Below are positions 1-8,352 of a DNA stretch of 64,000 nt, piece after piece. The stretch lies in NCBI GenBank assembly GCA_050014595.1, contig JBEKDA010000008.1, positions 1-64,000 on the forward strand. Reading direction: 5' to 3'. The notes under the pieces are model-generated. The model ran no database searches. It was not told the DNA's origin and saw only the letters and a list, made by a program, of their open reading frames with translations. The stretch is from PALSA-129 sp050014595 (GTDB lineage: Bacteria; Acidobacteriota; Terriglobia; Bryobacterales; Bryobacteraceae). The position numbers and the translations under genes were made by a program. Within the stretch, counting starts at the first letter, position 1. Each line of letters starts with the position of its first letter.

Positions 1-692
1 AGGCGAAGCCACAGCCCGAACAACAGCAGAACAAGCCAGAGCAAGAGACCGTTTGCCGACGAATACGTCGCCACCAGCGCAGAAACACAACTGACCGCAA
101 ACCACAACTCGGGATCGCGACCCTCCTGCCATCGCTCGGCCGCACGTATTAATGCAAGAAGCGAACCACAGGATGCACAATACACCATCGTAAACTGGAT
201 CTGAAACCCCATGACGAGGTTCGGGAATTGCTGGGCGGATGACAACGCCGAACAGATCGCACATCCTAGTAGAAGACGTGATAGGCGGCTTGCCTCTCCC
301 GTCCGACGCGTCATTCTGTAGAGCCATACTCCCGTGGCGACTTGAAGAAGCAGACTGCAGACAAGAGGAAACAGGCCGCGCCCATGAAACGCGAAACGAT
401 CAATAATGTAAACCAGTCTCGTCACCACAATCCGGTGCTCGTTGTGTTGCCGGAACAGGAAGGTCGAGTAGTTTCCGTATTGTTTATACTGTTTCCAAAG
501 ACCCCAACTATCGGCCAGCGGCAGCGGCGAATAGGCGTCGTGAACGATGATCAAACTGGTGATCAGCATATAGGCTGTCACCAAACACGCCACACAGGCC
601 AGAACGGAATTGAAGGTTGCATACGAACGCGCGCGCGATGGCGGCTCTGGAAGGTCCCTGATCTGCTTACCCTCAATGAATGGTCTAGTCAC
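1..692 (-). CDS. Multi-pass membrane protein, 3'-truncated by window edge
   Basis: An open frame of about 230 codons begins at a GTG (692-690) and is still open at base 1. An in-frame TGA lies four codons upstream of the GTG and the first in-frame ATG lies inside the first hydrophobic segment, so GTG is the only sensible start. It has a short basic N-terminus, a helix near residues 28-50, a loop with DSWGLWKQYKQYGNYSTF, a region rich in His/Arg, and at least two more hydrophobic helices with long Leu/Val runs. The layout resembles polytopic sugar-transfer or O-antigen-type membrane proteins and the downstream neighbours are polysaccharide genes. The family is not recognised from the visible part; the role is inferred from context. 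Confidence 0.7.
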   Translation of the reverse strand, partial: MTRPFIEGKQIRDLPEPPSRARSYATFNSVLACVACLVTAYMLITSLIIVHDAYSPLPLADSWGLWKQYKQYGNYSTFLFRQHNEHRIVVTRLVYIIDRFAFHGRGLFPLVCSLLLQVATGVWLYRMTRRTGEASRLSRLLLGCAICSALSSAQQFPNLVMGFQIQFTMVYCASCGSLLALIRAAERWQEGRDPELWFAVSCVSALVATYSSANGLLLWLVLLLFGLWLR

Positions 693-869
693 TGATTGAA
701 CGCCTCATTTGTCGGCCGGATTCAGTCTGCGAAGCTTTGCTTGCCGGTATCCTGCCGGGTGATCTGCGAGGTCCATGGAACAAAATTAGCAGGAACGGCA
801 TCGCAACGGGTCGTTTGCCAGGAGATCGGCCGGGGTCCGGGTGCCGGAGCATCGCCGGAAACCTGCCGT

Positions 870-2225
870 TCAGATCACTCTGAGTTGCGGATTCCTGACC
901 CACGCCCAGGCGAAATCCGGAGATTCCGAGCCGGGGGCCAGAACTGTCGAAAGCTCCAGGCTGGCCGTGGAGAAGTTTCGGGGAAAGGTCACCTGCCAGT
1001 GCACCGGTTCCGCCGGCTGCACTTCCCGAGTGCTCTCCTGGATTGTCAGGCCGTTCTCATCGCGCAGGTGAAACCGAAAACAAACCGGCGCGGATTCGGG
1101 ATGGTCGACGCTCAAATCGGCTTCAAAGCAATTGTGGCCCGCCAGCCTGAGGCCCTCGAACCGGACGCTGGCTGGTGCTGTCTCTTTAGGGCCCGGATTC
1201 AGAAATACTCCATTTCCCTCCGGGGCGAGTCTGCTCCATCCACCGCCATCGAAAGTGATGGGGGCGGAGTCGATTTCCCCGATTAGCCGAAGCCGGTGGC
1301 CAACCCGCGGATGCTGAATCCCGGCGCCGATTGCGCATCGCAGTTCGCGATTTTCGGAAGCCTGTGAATCGAGCGACCGGAGCAGATCGCTATACAACGA
1401 CGCCAGGCGGGGACGGTCTCGACAGAGGCGCTGCACAATATCCACAAACTCTCCGCGCCCGCTGGGCAGGACATAGCCATTGGGACCAATCGGGAAAGCG
1501 TTGGGCAGATCAAGAGGCAGATCGATGATCCGGGGGGCCTTCAGTCCTTCCGCAATGGCAGATGCCAGACCGGGGTTGCCGATGAATACCCCGGCCTGTT
1601 GGATCAGCCGGGCCATCTCCAGAAAATCCGCACACCGCCGGACGCGGCCCGGGATGCCGGCCACGCTCCGCCACTCGTCCGGAATCGCCAGGATCAGTAT
1701 GTCGTCGAAATACAGCATCAGGTCGCGCAGGGATTCGTCCGTCAGGTCCCGATAGCGAGGCGTCAGAGCCAGAACCACTTCACTCACCTCCGGCGTTTCT
1801 ACGGGAACCCGGAGAAACGGCGCGTTGGCGTCTATTTCCGCGTGCATGGCTTTAGCGTGGGCGTGCATCAGGTGAGCACGCCCGATATCCTCGTTTCGAA
1901 AACGATCTAATACATAATCGACATCGATGCACCCCGGATCCACCGATTCGAGCGGCACGCCCGCAGTGACCAGGGTTACGCGATCCAGATAGTCCTGCTC
2001 CAGCAAAAGAGGCGCCAGCGCCCGGGCGTTCTGCTCGGTCAGCTCCCTGAACGGTTTGGGATCCCGATATACATTGAGGATCAGATGGCGAATCCCCAGC
2101 GCCCGGACTGCCGGCAGGGAGTAGATCACGTCGCCGGCGTTCCCGCTGTGGATCCCGGAGACCTGCCGGGCGGCCCGGTCGCTCTTGCGAAAATCCTCGA
2201 TCGTCCTGAACTTAATAGAGACCAT
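870..2225 (-). CDS. GT9/heptosyltransferase-like protein with C-terminal beta domain
   Basis: The protein of about 451 aa opens with SGNAGDVIYSLPAVRALG, the nucleotide-sugar transferase motif found in ADP-heptose:LPS heptosyltransferase-like (GT9) proteins. A second conserved patch near residues 255-290 (GVFIGNPGLASAIAEGLKAP) matches the GT9 C-terminal donor site. The last ~130 residues look like an added all-beta domain. The ATG at 2225 is preferred over upstream codons because it fits the start of the fold and overlaps the stop of the upstream pyruvyl-transferase gene by 14 bases, suggesting coupled translation. It probably adds or recognises a sugar in a surface polysaccharide; the substrate cannot be read from the sequence. 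Confidence 0.75.
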   Translation of the reverse strand: MVSIKFRTIEDFRKSDRAARQVSGIHSGNAGDVIYSLPAVRALGIRHLILNVYRDPKPFRELTEQNARALAPLLLEQDYLDRVTLVTAGVPLESVDPGCIDVDYVLDRFRNEDIGRAHLMHAHAKAMHAEIDANAPFLRVPVETPEVSEVVLALTPRYRDLTDESLRDLMLYFDDILILAIPDEWRSVAGIPGRVRRCADFLEMARLIQQAGVFIGNPGLASAIAEGLKAPRIIDLPLDLPNAFPIGPNGYVLPSGRGEFVDIVQRLCRDRPRLASLYSDLLRSLDSQASENRELRCAIGAGIQHPRVGHRLRLIGEIDSAPITFDGGGWSRLAPEGNGVFLNPGPKETAPASVRFEGLRLAGHNCFEADLSVDHPESAPVCFRFHLRDENGLTIQESTREVQPAEPVHWQVTFPRNFSTASLELSTVLAPGSESPDFAWAWVRNPQLRVI

Positions 2226-3246
2226 GTTCTTGGAGGGCGCCCCGTAGAATCTCCAGGTACTGCGCTTCCTGGTTGCGTTTCCAGTTGAAGAGATTTCTCG
2301 TGACCGGGTCGGGCTCAAAGTGCTCCAGAAACCCGGGCACGTCTTCCGGTTCGCGAACAAAAATGTACGGGCACAGTTCTACAGCCGAGCAAACTCGTGG
2401 CTCCGTATTCGTCATGATGGCCGGTTTGAGCAGGGAGTTGGCAATCAGCGCACTGTGCAACCGCGTCGAGATCACCACGTCGCAATCGGACAGGAGGCCG
2501 AAATATTCGCCCGAATCGTACGAGTAACAGACCGGGCAGTCGATACTCGAGGAAAACTCGAGGTACTCGTCGATGTAGTTGCAGATGATCTTAACGGAAA
2601 ACCGCGCTTGCAGCAAAGGCAACATGCCCAACATCCGGGCCTTAAGCTGGGCGGAGACGGCCTGGTTCGGGACGCGGTCGTTTTGCAGGACGATTCCTAT
2701 CCTGTTGAGCGCTCTCGCAGGGTACTCGAAGGGCGCCGCAAACAGCGCCGGGCACGGCAGCATGTGGGCTTGGATTCCCAGGGCCAGCAGCGCCTGCCTG
2801 GCGATGCCGCCACGAGTGACGATCAGGGCTCCAGAGAGCATCCGGACGTCGTCGGGGCTGCTCGGCAACTCCGTGGATGGATAGTCGATTCCCAGATAGA
2901 ACACCGGCGCGGCGGAAGTGTGATGGATGCGGGCCAGCGGCTCCAGATGCGGGCCCAGCCATTCCGGCGTGCCGGCTATGACCACCAGGTCCACTGCCGG
3001 CAACTCCTCCCCGGGTTGGTATGAGTTGCCCAGCAGATGAGGCCTTCTTGCAGACGCCACCCAAGGCTCCAGGAAACAGTCCGGGCTGCGGTCGTAAAGG
3101 ATCCAATTCACCACCCTCTCAGGGTAGAGAGCACGGAATAAGCGTCGGATGCCGAGCGCAATCCACTCGTCCCCGGGATTCCATTGACGTGTGGACGAGC
3201 AGAGTATATTGAGGGGCCTCACTGGATCTCCGCTATCCGTATCCAT
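2212..3246 (-). CDS. Polysaccharide pyruvyl transferase family protein
   Basis: This is a 344 aa protein. The N-terminal NPGDEWIALGIRRLF and the C-terminal DVVISTRLHSALIANSL are the two signatures of the polysaccharide pyruvyl transferase (CsaB/WcaK-like) family; the RLH motif is the conserved core of the second Rossmann half. Known members add ketal pyruvate to exopolysaccharide or cell-wall sugars using phosphoenolpyruvate. It is the first gene of an overlapping pair with the GT9-like gene. A short inverted repeat (3283-3296) lies about 40 bases upstream of its start. The family call is firm; the actual acceptor is unknown. Confidence 0.85.
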   Translation of the reverse strand: MDTDSGDPVRPLNILCSSTRQWNPGDEWIALGIRRLFRALYPERVVNWILYDRSPDCFLEPWVASARRPHLLGNSYQPGEELPAVDLVVIAGTPEWLGPHLEPLARIHHTSAAPVFYLGIDYPSTELPSSPDDVRMLSGALIVTRGGIARQALLALGIQAHMLPCPALFAAPFEYPARALNRIGIVLQNDRVPNQAVSAQLKARMLGMLPLLQARFSVKIICNYIDEYLEFSSSIDCPVCYSYDSGEYFGLLSDCDVVISTRLHSALIANSLLKPAIMTNTEPRVCSAVELCPYIFVREPEDVPGFLEHFEPDPVTRNLFNWKRNQEAQYLEILRGALQEHGLY

Positions 3247-3282
3247 TCCGTGCAGCGCCGAAAGGAAGCACTACGCACCTGT

Positions 3283-3296
3283 CTAGACCAGTCTAG
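3283..3296. promoter_or_regulatory. Inverted repeat upstream of pyruvyl transferase gene
   Basis: CTAGAC and GTCTAG form perfect 6-bp arms around a 2-base centre, 37 bases before the start codon at 3246. It could be an operator. The rest of the 3247-3515 gap shows no convincing gene. Confidence 0.3.
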
Positions 3297-3515
3297 CTCA
3301 CATGCGCCCACCCAATCTCCGGCAGCAGGGCGTGGCAAGGCGTGTGTGCGTCCGGCGTTTCGCCGGACCAGCCAACATGGGCCATTTTTTGGCCGTCCGG
3401 AAAGAGAAGTTGCAGGAAACTGGCTGGCTGCGCAGCTCTCCTGTCAACCTCTCTGGCGAAGATGCCAGTTTAGTACTCGAACACAATTGTGAGGCGAGTC
3501 CTCGGCAAGGAGCCT

Positions 3516-4268
3516 TTAGGAGGGAAGCGATCGGCTATGGACGAGCCTCCAGCGTAGTCCAAGTCCGATCAGTCCAATGCCGGATAGCACCATCAGCCCA
3601 TTCGATGGTTCAGGCACAATGTCGTCGTTGAGCTGAACACTATCGATGAAGTCGCTCCGATCCCCGCTTAGAGGATCATATGCCTGAAACTCCAGTAAGC
3701 CGCTGGTCGCCCCTGCCGTGAACGGGGCCGTCGAGTATTCCGCAAAGCTCAAGTACGACGGCAGTTGGTTGTCGAACTCAATGAAGTCAATCGGGCTGCA
3801 GCTCGAGCCCCCTGGGCACCAATAAACATAAAAATCCAGCCCTCCGCCAAAAAGAAAAGCCCCAGTAGGGCCTAAACTCTCGGGGCGTTGCGCAGCCTCG
3901 AAGGAAAGTACGTAAGACTGGGCGGCGTTTAGCCCGCCAATGCTCTGACTTATGTTGCCAGGAGACGAAAGTGGGTTGCTAGGGTCATACTGAAGAAAAG
4001 CCACCTGAGTGCCATCCGGGGCCGCATTACCGTCCCCAGGTGTATCCACGCCGAAGGGACTCCCATTCGCGGCAATCCCTGAACTTCCGAAAAACGTCCA
4101 ACCACCAAGGCTACCGTGCGGATAGTCGCAACCAGGTAAACCCGTCAAACCACACGTCATGCCCGACACGTTCGGGCTCTCGAATGAAGGATTCGCAACA
4201 GGGATGGTGCCCGCCCAGCCATAACAGCTCAGCAGCAACAGGATGCTAGCGATTCTGTGAAAACGCAT
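3516..4268 (-). CDS. PEP-CTERM sorting domain protein
   Basis: A secreted protein of 250 aa. A Sec signal peptide spans roughly residues 1-20 (MRFHRIASILLLLSCYGWAG), followed by NPSFESP and a beta-rich body, and it ends in VPEPSNGLMVLSGIGLIGLGL plus basic residues, the PEP-CTERM signal (VPEP box, transmembrane helix, Arg cluster) recognised by exosortase. The ATG at 4268 is chosen because GGGAG sits six bases upstream; an in-frame codon 51 bases earlier has no ribosome site. Known PEP-CTERM proteins are anchored or released at the surface in strains making exopolysaccharide, which fits the adjacent cluster. No exosortase is in the window. Confidence 0.85.
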   Translation of the reverse strand: MRFHRIASILLLLSCYGWAGTIPVANPSFESPNVSGMTCGLTGLPGCDYPHGSLGGWTFFGSSGIAANGSPFGVDTPGDGNAAPDGTQVAFLQYDPSNPLSSPGNISQSIGGLNAAQSYVLSFEAAQRPESLGPTGAFLFGGGLDFYVYWCPGGSSCSPIDFIEFDNQLPSYLSFAEYSTAPFTAGATSGLLEFQAYDPLSGDRSDFIDSVQLNDDIVPEPSNGLMVLSGIGLIGLGLRWRLVHSRSLPS

Positions 4269-4349
4269 ACGTTGCTCCCACTTACTACGCGCTTCTATAC
4301 CATACGCATAATACACCAAAATCCACCGAACATACCAGATCTTTTGCTC

Positions 4350-4709
4350 TTAGTACTGGCTAGAGATCCAGAGACGGCCTGCAACTTTCTCAAAATATTG
4401 GGTGGTTTGAAACGCGCCGCGGTCCCAGCGGTACCGTTCGCCCCACCTCCGGCCTGAGATGGAAAGTTTGGTACCCAACCCGCCCGGATGTGCGATGGGA
4501 TTGTCGCCACGCCCGCGGCCATCGCTAGTACCAACTGGAACCCAAAGCCTTCGTATGGCGAAGAAAAGGCGAATACAGCCGCGCCAGCGAACTGGCCCGG
4601 CACCCATGGTTCCGGCACATATCCCTAGTACCGGAGTACCGTACGCCGGGCGGCTTTGACACGATCCGCTTGAGCAACTCCTCGTTTGCCCATCGCACGG
4701 GGTGCTCAC
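4350..4709 (-). pseudogene. Decayed group 1 (GT4) glycosyltransferase remnant
   Basis: Three reading frames on the minus strand each preserve a piece of a GT4 glycosyltransferase C-terminus in the correct order. The first (around 4700-4640) reads EELLKRIVSKPPGVRYSG. The second (around 4610-4480) reads FAGAAVFAFSSPYEGFGF, the classical nucleotide-sugar binding E-x7-E region. The third ends RYRWDRGAFQTTQYFEKVAG, like the terminal helix of such enzymes. At least two frameshifts and an internal deletion separate them, and no start remains. This is a dead gene fragment from the polysaccharide cluster. Confidence 0.7.
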
Positions 4710-4927
4710 TCAGCCCGGACTACCATTTCGTCCTCACGCCGCGTCCAAATATCTTCGAAGCTCAACTTGCATTCTGCCAGTTCGTAAAGTTCTCTCCCGA
4801 CCTCCACATCGACGGCCTCATCGCTGCCGCGAATCCAGACCCTGACACGGCCGGTGTGGGCGTCGGGTATGCCAGTGGCATAGCCCTGGGCACGCAGGAT
4901 GTCCAATGCTTCCGTGTGCTTCATCAT
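4706..4927 (-). CDS. Small hypothetical protein
   Basis: A 73 aa open frame begins at tandem ATG codons preceded by a strong GGAGGAG ribosome site five bases away. The sequence (ALDILRAQGYATGIPDAHTGRVRVWIRG, then an acidic helix) has no motif I recognise; it resembles small soluble alpha/beta proteins. Its stop overlaps the first bases of the decayed glycosyltransferase. The good ribosome site makes translation likely. Between 4928 and 5265 I see no supported gene; overlapping frames there lack consistent features. Confidence 0.6.
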   Translation of the reverse strand: MMKHTEALDILRAQGYATGIPDAHTGRVRVWIRGSDEAVDVEVGRELYELAECKLSFEDIWTRREDEMVVRAE

Positions 4928-5265
4928 TGGCTCCTCCTTCTGTGATTGTGCGCCTTTTCCCGCTCAAGGGCGCTGGCGAATTCTTCGACACTACCTGTTG
5001 ACGGCTCCCGGCTGCCGGCCGGGCGCCCGGACACCTTCAGTTGGGTCGCATTCCCTATGGCGGGTGTATCCACTTTCCCCGCCTCGGTTTTCGAGGGCTG
5101 GAATATCGGTGCCGTCTCGGTAAAGCCGGTGCGTCTCCACGAGCACGGTTTTCCCTGCTTTGACCCCCTCCTGGGCCGCCGGAGTCGTCCCGGATGGGAA
5201 AAACAAGACAAACAGCTCCAAAAGAGGCGGTTGGATGTATAATCGATACCGGCCAGGATGGCAAC

Positions 5266-5439
5266 ATGGAAATCCTGGTTAAAGCCATGCCGGGTACCTT
5301 CCACAGCCGGGTCCACGGACGGGGAGAACAGAGTCAGGTCACCGTGGAATCCGCTTTGTTGACCGCCGCTGTCTTAATCCTCACACTCCTGACCATTGTG
5401 ATTCTGTTCTTCGGCGTGTTCGTGACTCCGGCAACCTAG
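5266..5439 (+). CDS. Small single-helix membrane protein
   Basis: A 57 aa frame starting at the ATG at 5266 has a short soluble N-terminus and one clear transmembrane helix (ALLTAAVLILTLLTIVILFF) near the C-terminus. An AGGATGG sequence six bases upstream could serve as ribosome site. No family is recognised and it could be fortuitous. The following 190 bases before the Usp gene carry nothing obvious. Confidence 0.4.
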   Translation: MEILVKAMPGTFHSRVHGRGEQSQVTVESALLTAAVLILTLLTIVILFFGVFVTPAT

Positions 5440-5630
5440 AATTGTAATTTTGGTGCCCGAGTCTGGCCGGTCCAAAGTCACAAGCCGGTGCGACCTGCGG
5501 CCAAAACCAGCCTTCCTGGCTTAAGCCTGCCCTGCGATTCGGATTTGGGGGACGCTTTACCTGTTATGGGAGTAGAATAAAAACGGACAATTCGCCCCGT
5601 CCGCTGTGACGCAGGCCAGGAGGTGACGGT

Positions 5631-6509
5631 ATGGCTTGGCTGTCCAGAATCCTGGCGCCGGTGGCTTTTTCTCCGCGCTGCCGTGGCGCCACTCAGTATG
5701 CCGAAACGCTGTCGTGTCATTTCCACAGCGAACTGATTTTGCTCCACGTAGTGGCGCCCCCCGTGGCCCTCTACGCAGCGCCCGAGGCAATGGCCTACTC
5801 CACAGCCGCCGAGCTGACCGCGGAGAGACTCGAGCAGAGGAAAGTCGAACTGGGGACCTACCTGGGCGGCCAGTGTCCCGATATCCCGCTAACCCAAGAA
5901 GTGGTGGAAGGCGATCCGGCCAGAGAGATCGTCGAGTATGCGCGGGGCCACGACGTCAGCCTGATCGTCATGGCGACTCATGGCTACGGGCCATTCCGGC
6001 GGTTTCTTCTGGGCTCTGTGACAGCCAAGGTGCTGCACGACGCCGGGTGCCCGGTGTGGACGGGTCCCCACCTGGAAGAGGCTCCCAGTTATGAGACCAT
6101 CGGCTTCCGCAGCATCGTGTGCGCGATCGATCTCGCTAAGGGCAGTCGTGCGGTCCTGGAGTGGGCCGGGCGGTTCGCGCGGGAATACGGCGCGGAGCTT
6201 GCCATCGTTCACGTGCTTCCGGAGTCGCTCGTGCAATGGGGCGGAGTGTACTTCGATCCGGAATGGCGCAGCCAGGCGGCTGCCACCGCGCGAAGCCAGG
6301 TCGTCCGCCTCCAGGAAGATCTCCATACGGCAGGTGAGGTATTGATCGAGATTGGAGACGCCCCGGTCCAGGTGAGCGACGTGGCGTCCCGCCGCAAGGC
6401 CGATCTCCTGGTGATTGGACGCGGCCGCGAGTCCGGGTTGCTGGGGCGGCTTCGCGCGAATGCGTATGCCATTTTGCGCGAGTCGCCATGTCCGGTGGTG
6501 ACGGTCTGA
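5631..6509 (+). CDS. Tandem-domain universal stress protein
   Basis: A 292 aa protein made of two UspA domains (about residues 1-150 and 155-292). Domain 1 has the ATP-binding G-x2-G-x9-G-S/T form in THGYGPFRRFLLGSVT; domain 2 has GRGRESGLLGRLRANA, where the nucleotide motif is less perfect. Each ends in the family's CPV strand (AGCPVW, ESPCPVVTV). AGGAGGTG lies seven bases before the ATG. UspA proteins act in the cytoplasm in stress adaptation. The next gene starts nine bases downstream and probably shares its transcript. Confidence 0.9.
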   Translation: MAWLSRILAPVAFSPRCRGATQYAETLSCHFHSELILLHVVAPPVALYAAPEAMAYSTAAELTAERLEQRKVELGTYLGGQCPDIPLTQEVVEGDPAREIVEYARGHDVSLIVMATHGYGPFRRFLLGSVTAKVLHDAGCPVWTGPHLEEAPSYETIGFRSIVCAIDLAKGSRAVLEWAGRFAREYGAELAIVHVLPESLVQWGGVYFDPEWRSQAAATARSQVVRLQEDLHTAGEVLIEIGDAPVQVSDVASRRKADLLVIGRGRESGLLGRLRANAYAILRESPCPVVTV

Positions 6510-6518
6510 GGTGCAACT

Positions 6519-6794
6519 ATGTGGGTGGTTTATTGCTTCGTGAGCTATCTGGCTTTGGCTTTGATAATCCCGGCCGGTTGGGCGCTCGTGCCCGTCTGGC
6601 TGAGAGCCCGTGCGGCCAGGCACGTGTACTGCCCCGCCGCTTCGCACATCGAAACGGTGACTCTGGACCCGTGGTACGCCGTGCGAATGCACGCCCTCGG
6701 CAATCAGGAGCTTTGCGTTAAGGCTTGCTCTCAGTGGCCGCAGCGCCGCAGTTGCGGCCAGACCTGTCTGGTCCGGATCGGAGCGGTGGTGTAG
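6519..6794 (+). CDS. Small membrane protein with conserved cysteines
   Basis: A 91 aa protein with one N-terminal transmembrane helix (residues 4-26, followed by Arg residues that suggest a cytoplasmic tail). The soluble part carries five cysteines, including ELCVKACSQWPQRRSCGQTC, which could bind a metal or form disulphides. GAGGTG precedes the ATG by five bases. It directly follows the Usp gene and is probably co-transcribed. I do not recognise a named family. Confidence 0.6.
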   Translation: MWVVYCFVSYLALALIIPAGWALVPVWLRARAARHVYCPAASHIETVTLDPWYAVRMHALGNQELCVKACSQWPQRRSCGQTCLVRIGAVV

Positions 6795-6809
6795 CGGTTA
6801 CTGCCGCAA

Positions 6810-8171
6810 CTACAGCCACGACCCAATCATGAGCCCGGTGATTCCCGGCAGGCTCGCGTGGCGGATCTCCCGGAAACCCGCCTCGCCCAGCCAGGCGGCA
6901 TATTCCGGCTCGCTGTAGGTGCTGCCGCCGCTTGTGCCCACCAGCATGTTGAGCGCGAACAGCGCGGCGAAGCGGGGAGCGGTCTTGTCCGGCTCCAGGA
7001 TGAAGTCCTGAATGACGATGCGGCCGCCGGGCGCCAGGGCCTCGCGGCAGCGGCGCAGCAGGTCGAGATTCTCCCCGGGGCTGAGCATGTGGCAAATGGC
7101 GGAGAGAAACACCAGGTCGTATCCTTCGCCCAGACTGTCGGAACGCAGATCGCCGGCGCGGACCCTGACGCGGTCCGCCACCCCGGCCTGCTGGATGTGG
7201 CGCCGCGCGATGGGCTCGACGGTGGCCAGGTCCAGGATGTCGGCCCGCAAAGCCGAGTTGGCCTGCGCGAAAGCAATCGAATACGCGCCCGATCCGCCGC
7301 CCACGTCCAGCATGCGGCGCAGGTTCTCCGCGCCCACAGCGCGCACCACCAGCGGCGCGCGTTCCGAGGCGTTGCGGTGCATGGCGGCGATGAAGGCCTC
7401 GGTCCAGTCCTGGCCGCGGCCGGCGACTTCGTCGCGGGCCACGGCGGTGCCGGCGCGCACGCAGTCGGTGAGCGTCGACCAGCGCTGCCACAGGTGCGCG
7501 GTGTGCAGCAAGGCTGGCCGGGCGTTGTCACGCGACCCGGCGGTGAAGTAGCGCGCGGTCTCGGGCGAGTTGCGAAAGACCCCTTCCCGCTTGACGAGCA
7601 GGCCCAGGGACGCCAGCGCGTTCAGAAGCATCCCGGTCGCGCGCGGGTCGGTGTCGAGCCTGGCGGCCAGTTCCACCGCGCCGGCGCCGTCCCCCACGGC
7701 CGTAAACATGTCGAGTTCCAGCGCCGTGAGGACCACGCGGCTCCCCTGAAATGCCCGGATGCGCTCGTTCAGGTCGTCGGGGAGGACGCCGGCGGCTTCC
7801 CGGGCGCGGCGCGCCGCCAACATCTTTTCGCGGTTGCTCAGGATCTCCGTGCGCACAACCGCGGCATCGGCGCACACCAGCCGCTCGACGGGCGCGCCCT
7901 CCTGGAAATGCGAGCGCACCATCTCCGGCACGTCCGCCGGGGTCACGCCCGAGTACCAGGTGCCTTCGGGATAAACCACCAGGTTCGGCCCATGCTCGCA
8001 CAAGCCCAGCGAGCCGCACGCCGTCACCTGGACTTCGCCTTCGAGGCCACGCGCCGCGACTTCGCGCCGCAGCGCCTCCAGCACCTGGCCTGAGCCCCGC
8101 GCCGCGCAGCACGGCGCGCCTTCGGGCTTCTGCTGGTCGCAGACAAACACGTGAAACCGGAACGGCGTCAT
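6810..8171 (-). CDS. [2Fe-2S] ferredoxin / SAM methyltransferase fusion
   Basis: A 453 aa protein joining two folds. Residues 1-100 are a thioredoxin-like [2Fe-2S] ferredoxin: C11, C21/C22, then C52 and C58 within ACGSLGLCEHGPNLVVYPEG. The usual C-x3-C of this family appears as S-x3-C, with a cysteine two residues earlier, so cluster ligation may differ. Residues 125-453 are an O-methyltransferase of the acetylserotonin/plant type: a winged-helix dimerisation domain, then the SAM site MLDVGGGSGAYSIAFAQ and ILDLATVEPIARRH, and a class-specific VIQDFILEPDKTAPRFAALFALNML stretch. Each domain is known separately; their union suggests a redox-linked or redox-sensed methylation. The small-molecule substrate is unknown. 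Confidence 0.85.
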   Translation of the reverse strand: MTPFRFHVFVCDQQKPEGAPCCAARGSGQVLEALRREVAARGLEGEVQVTACGSLGLCEHGPNLVVYPEGTWYSGVTPADVPEMVRSHFQEGAPVERLVCADAAVVRTEILSNREKMLAARRAREAAGVLPDDLNERIRAFQGSRVVLTALELDMFTAVGDGAGAVELAARLDTDPRATGMLLNALASLGLLVKREGVFRNSPETARYFTAGSRDNARPALLHTAHLWQRWSTLTDCVRAGTAVARDEVAGRGQDWTEAFIAAMHRNASERAPLVVRAVGAENLRRMLDVGGGSGAYSIAFAQANSALRADILDLATVEPIARRHIQQAGVADRVRVRAGDLRSDSLGEGYDLVFLSAICHMLSPGENLDLLRRCREALAPGGRIVIQDFILEPDKTAPRFAALFALNMLVGTSGGSTYSEPEYAAWLGEAGFREIRHASLPGITGLMIGSWL

Positions 8172-8210
8172 ATTTCCTCTCCGGCTTCACAGTAACAGGT
8201 TTGCTTAGTG

Positions 8211-8244
8211 CAAGGGCTCCGCCCTTGATATCCCTTCGGGATAT
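8211..8244. repeat. Two back-to-back hairpins and GGAGTCA repeat
   Basis: CAAGGGC-TCC-GCCCTTG (8211-8227) is followed immediately by ATATCCC-TTC-GGGATAT (8228-8244), two perfect 7-bp stems with 3-base loops. Tandem GGAGTCA units follow to about 8264. It sits between two converging or tandem minus-strand genes and may end transcription or be a mobile repeat. Confidence 0.6.
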
Positions 8245-8352
8245 GGGAGTCAGGAGTCAGGAGTCGAGGAAGTCAGAATGGAGCCTCTAAGGCTTCGCCC
8301 TTGCCCCGCGACGGCGCCGTGCTTCTGTTCTAGCTTCTGCTCAGTCCAATAC

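Noticed and set aside
4924..5316. Overlapping minus-strand frames between the small protein and the TM protein
   Set aside because: Three competing frames, no ribosome site, no motif.
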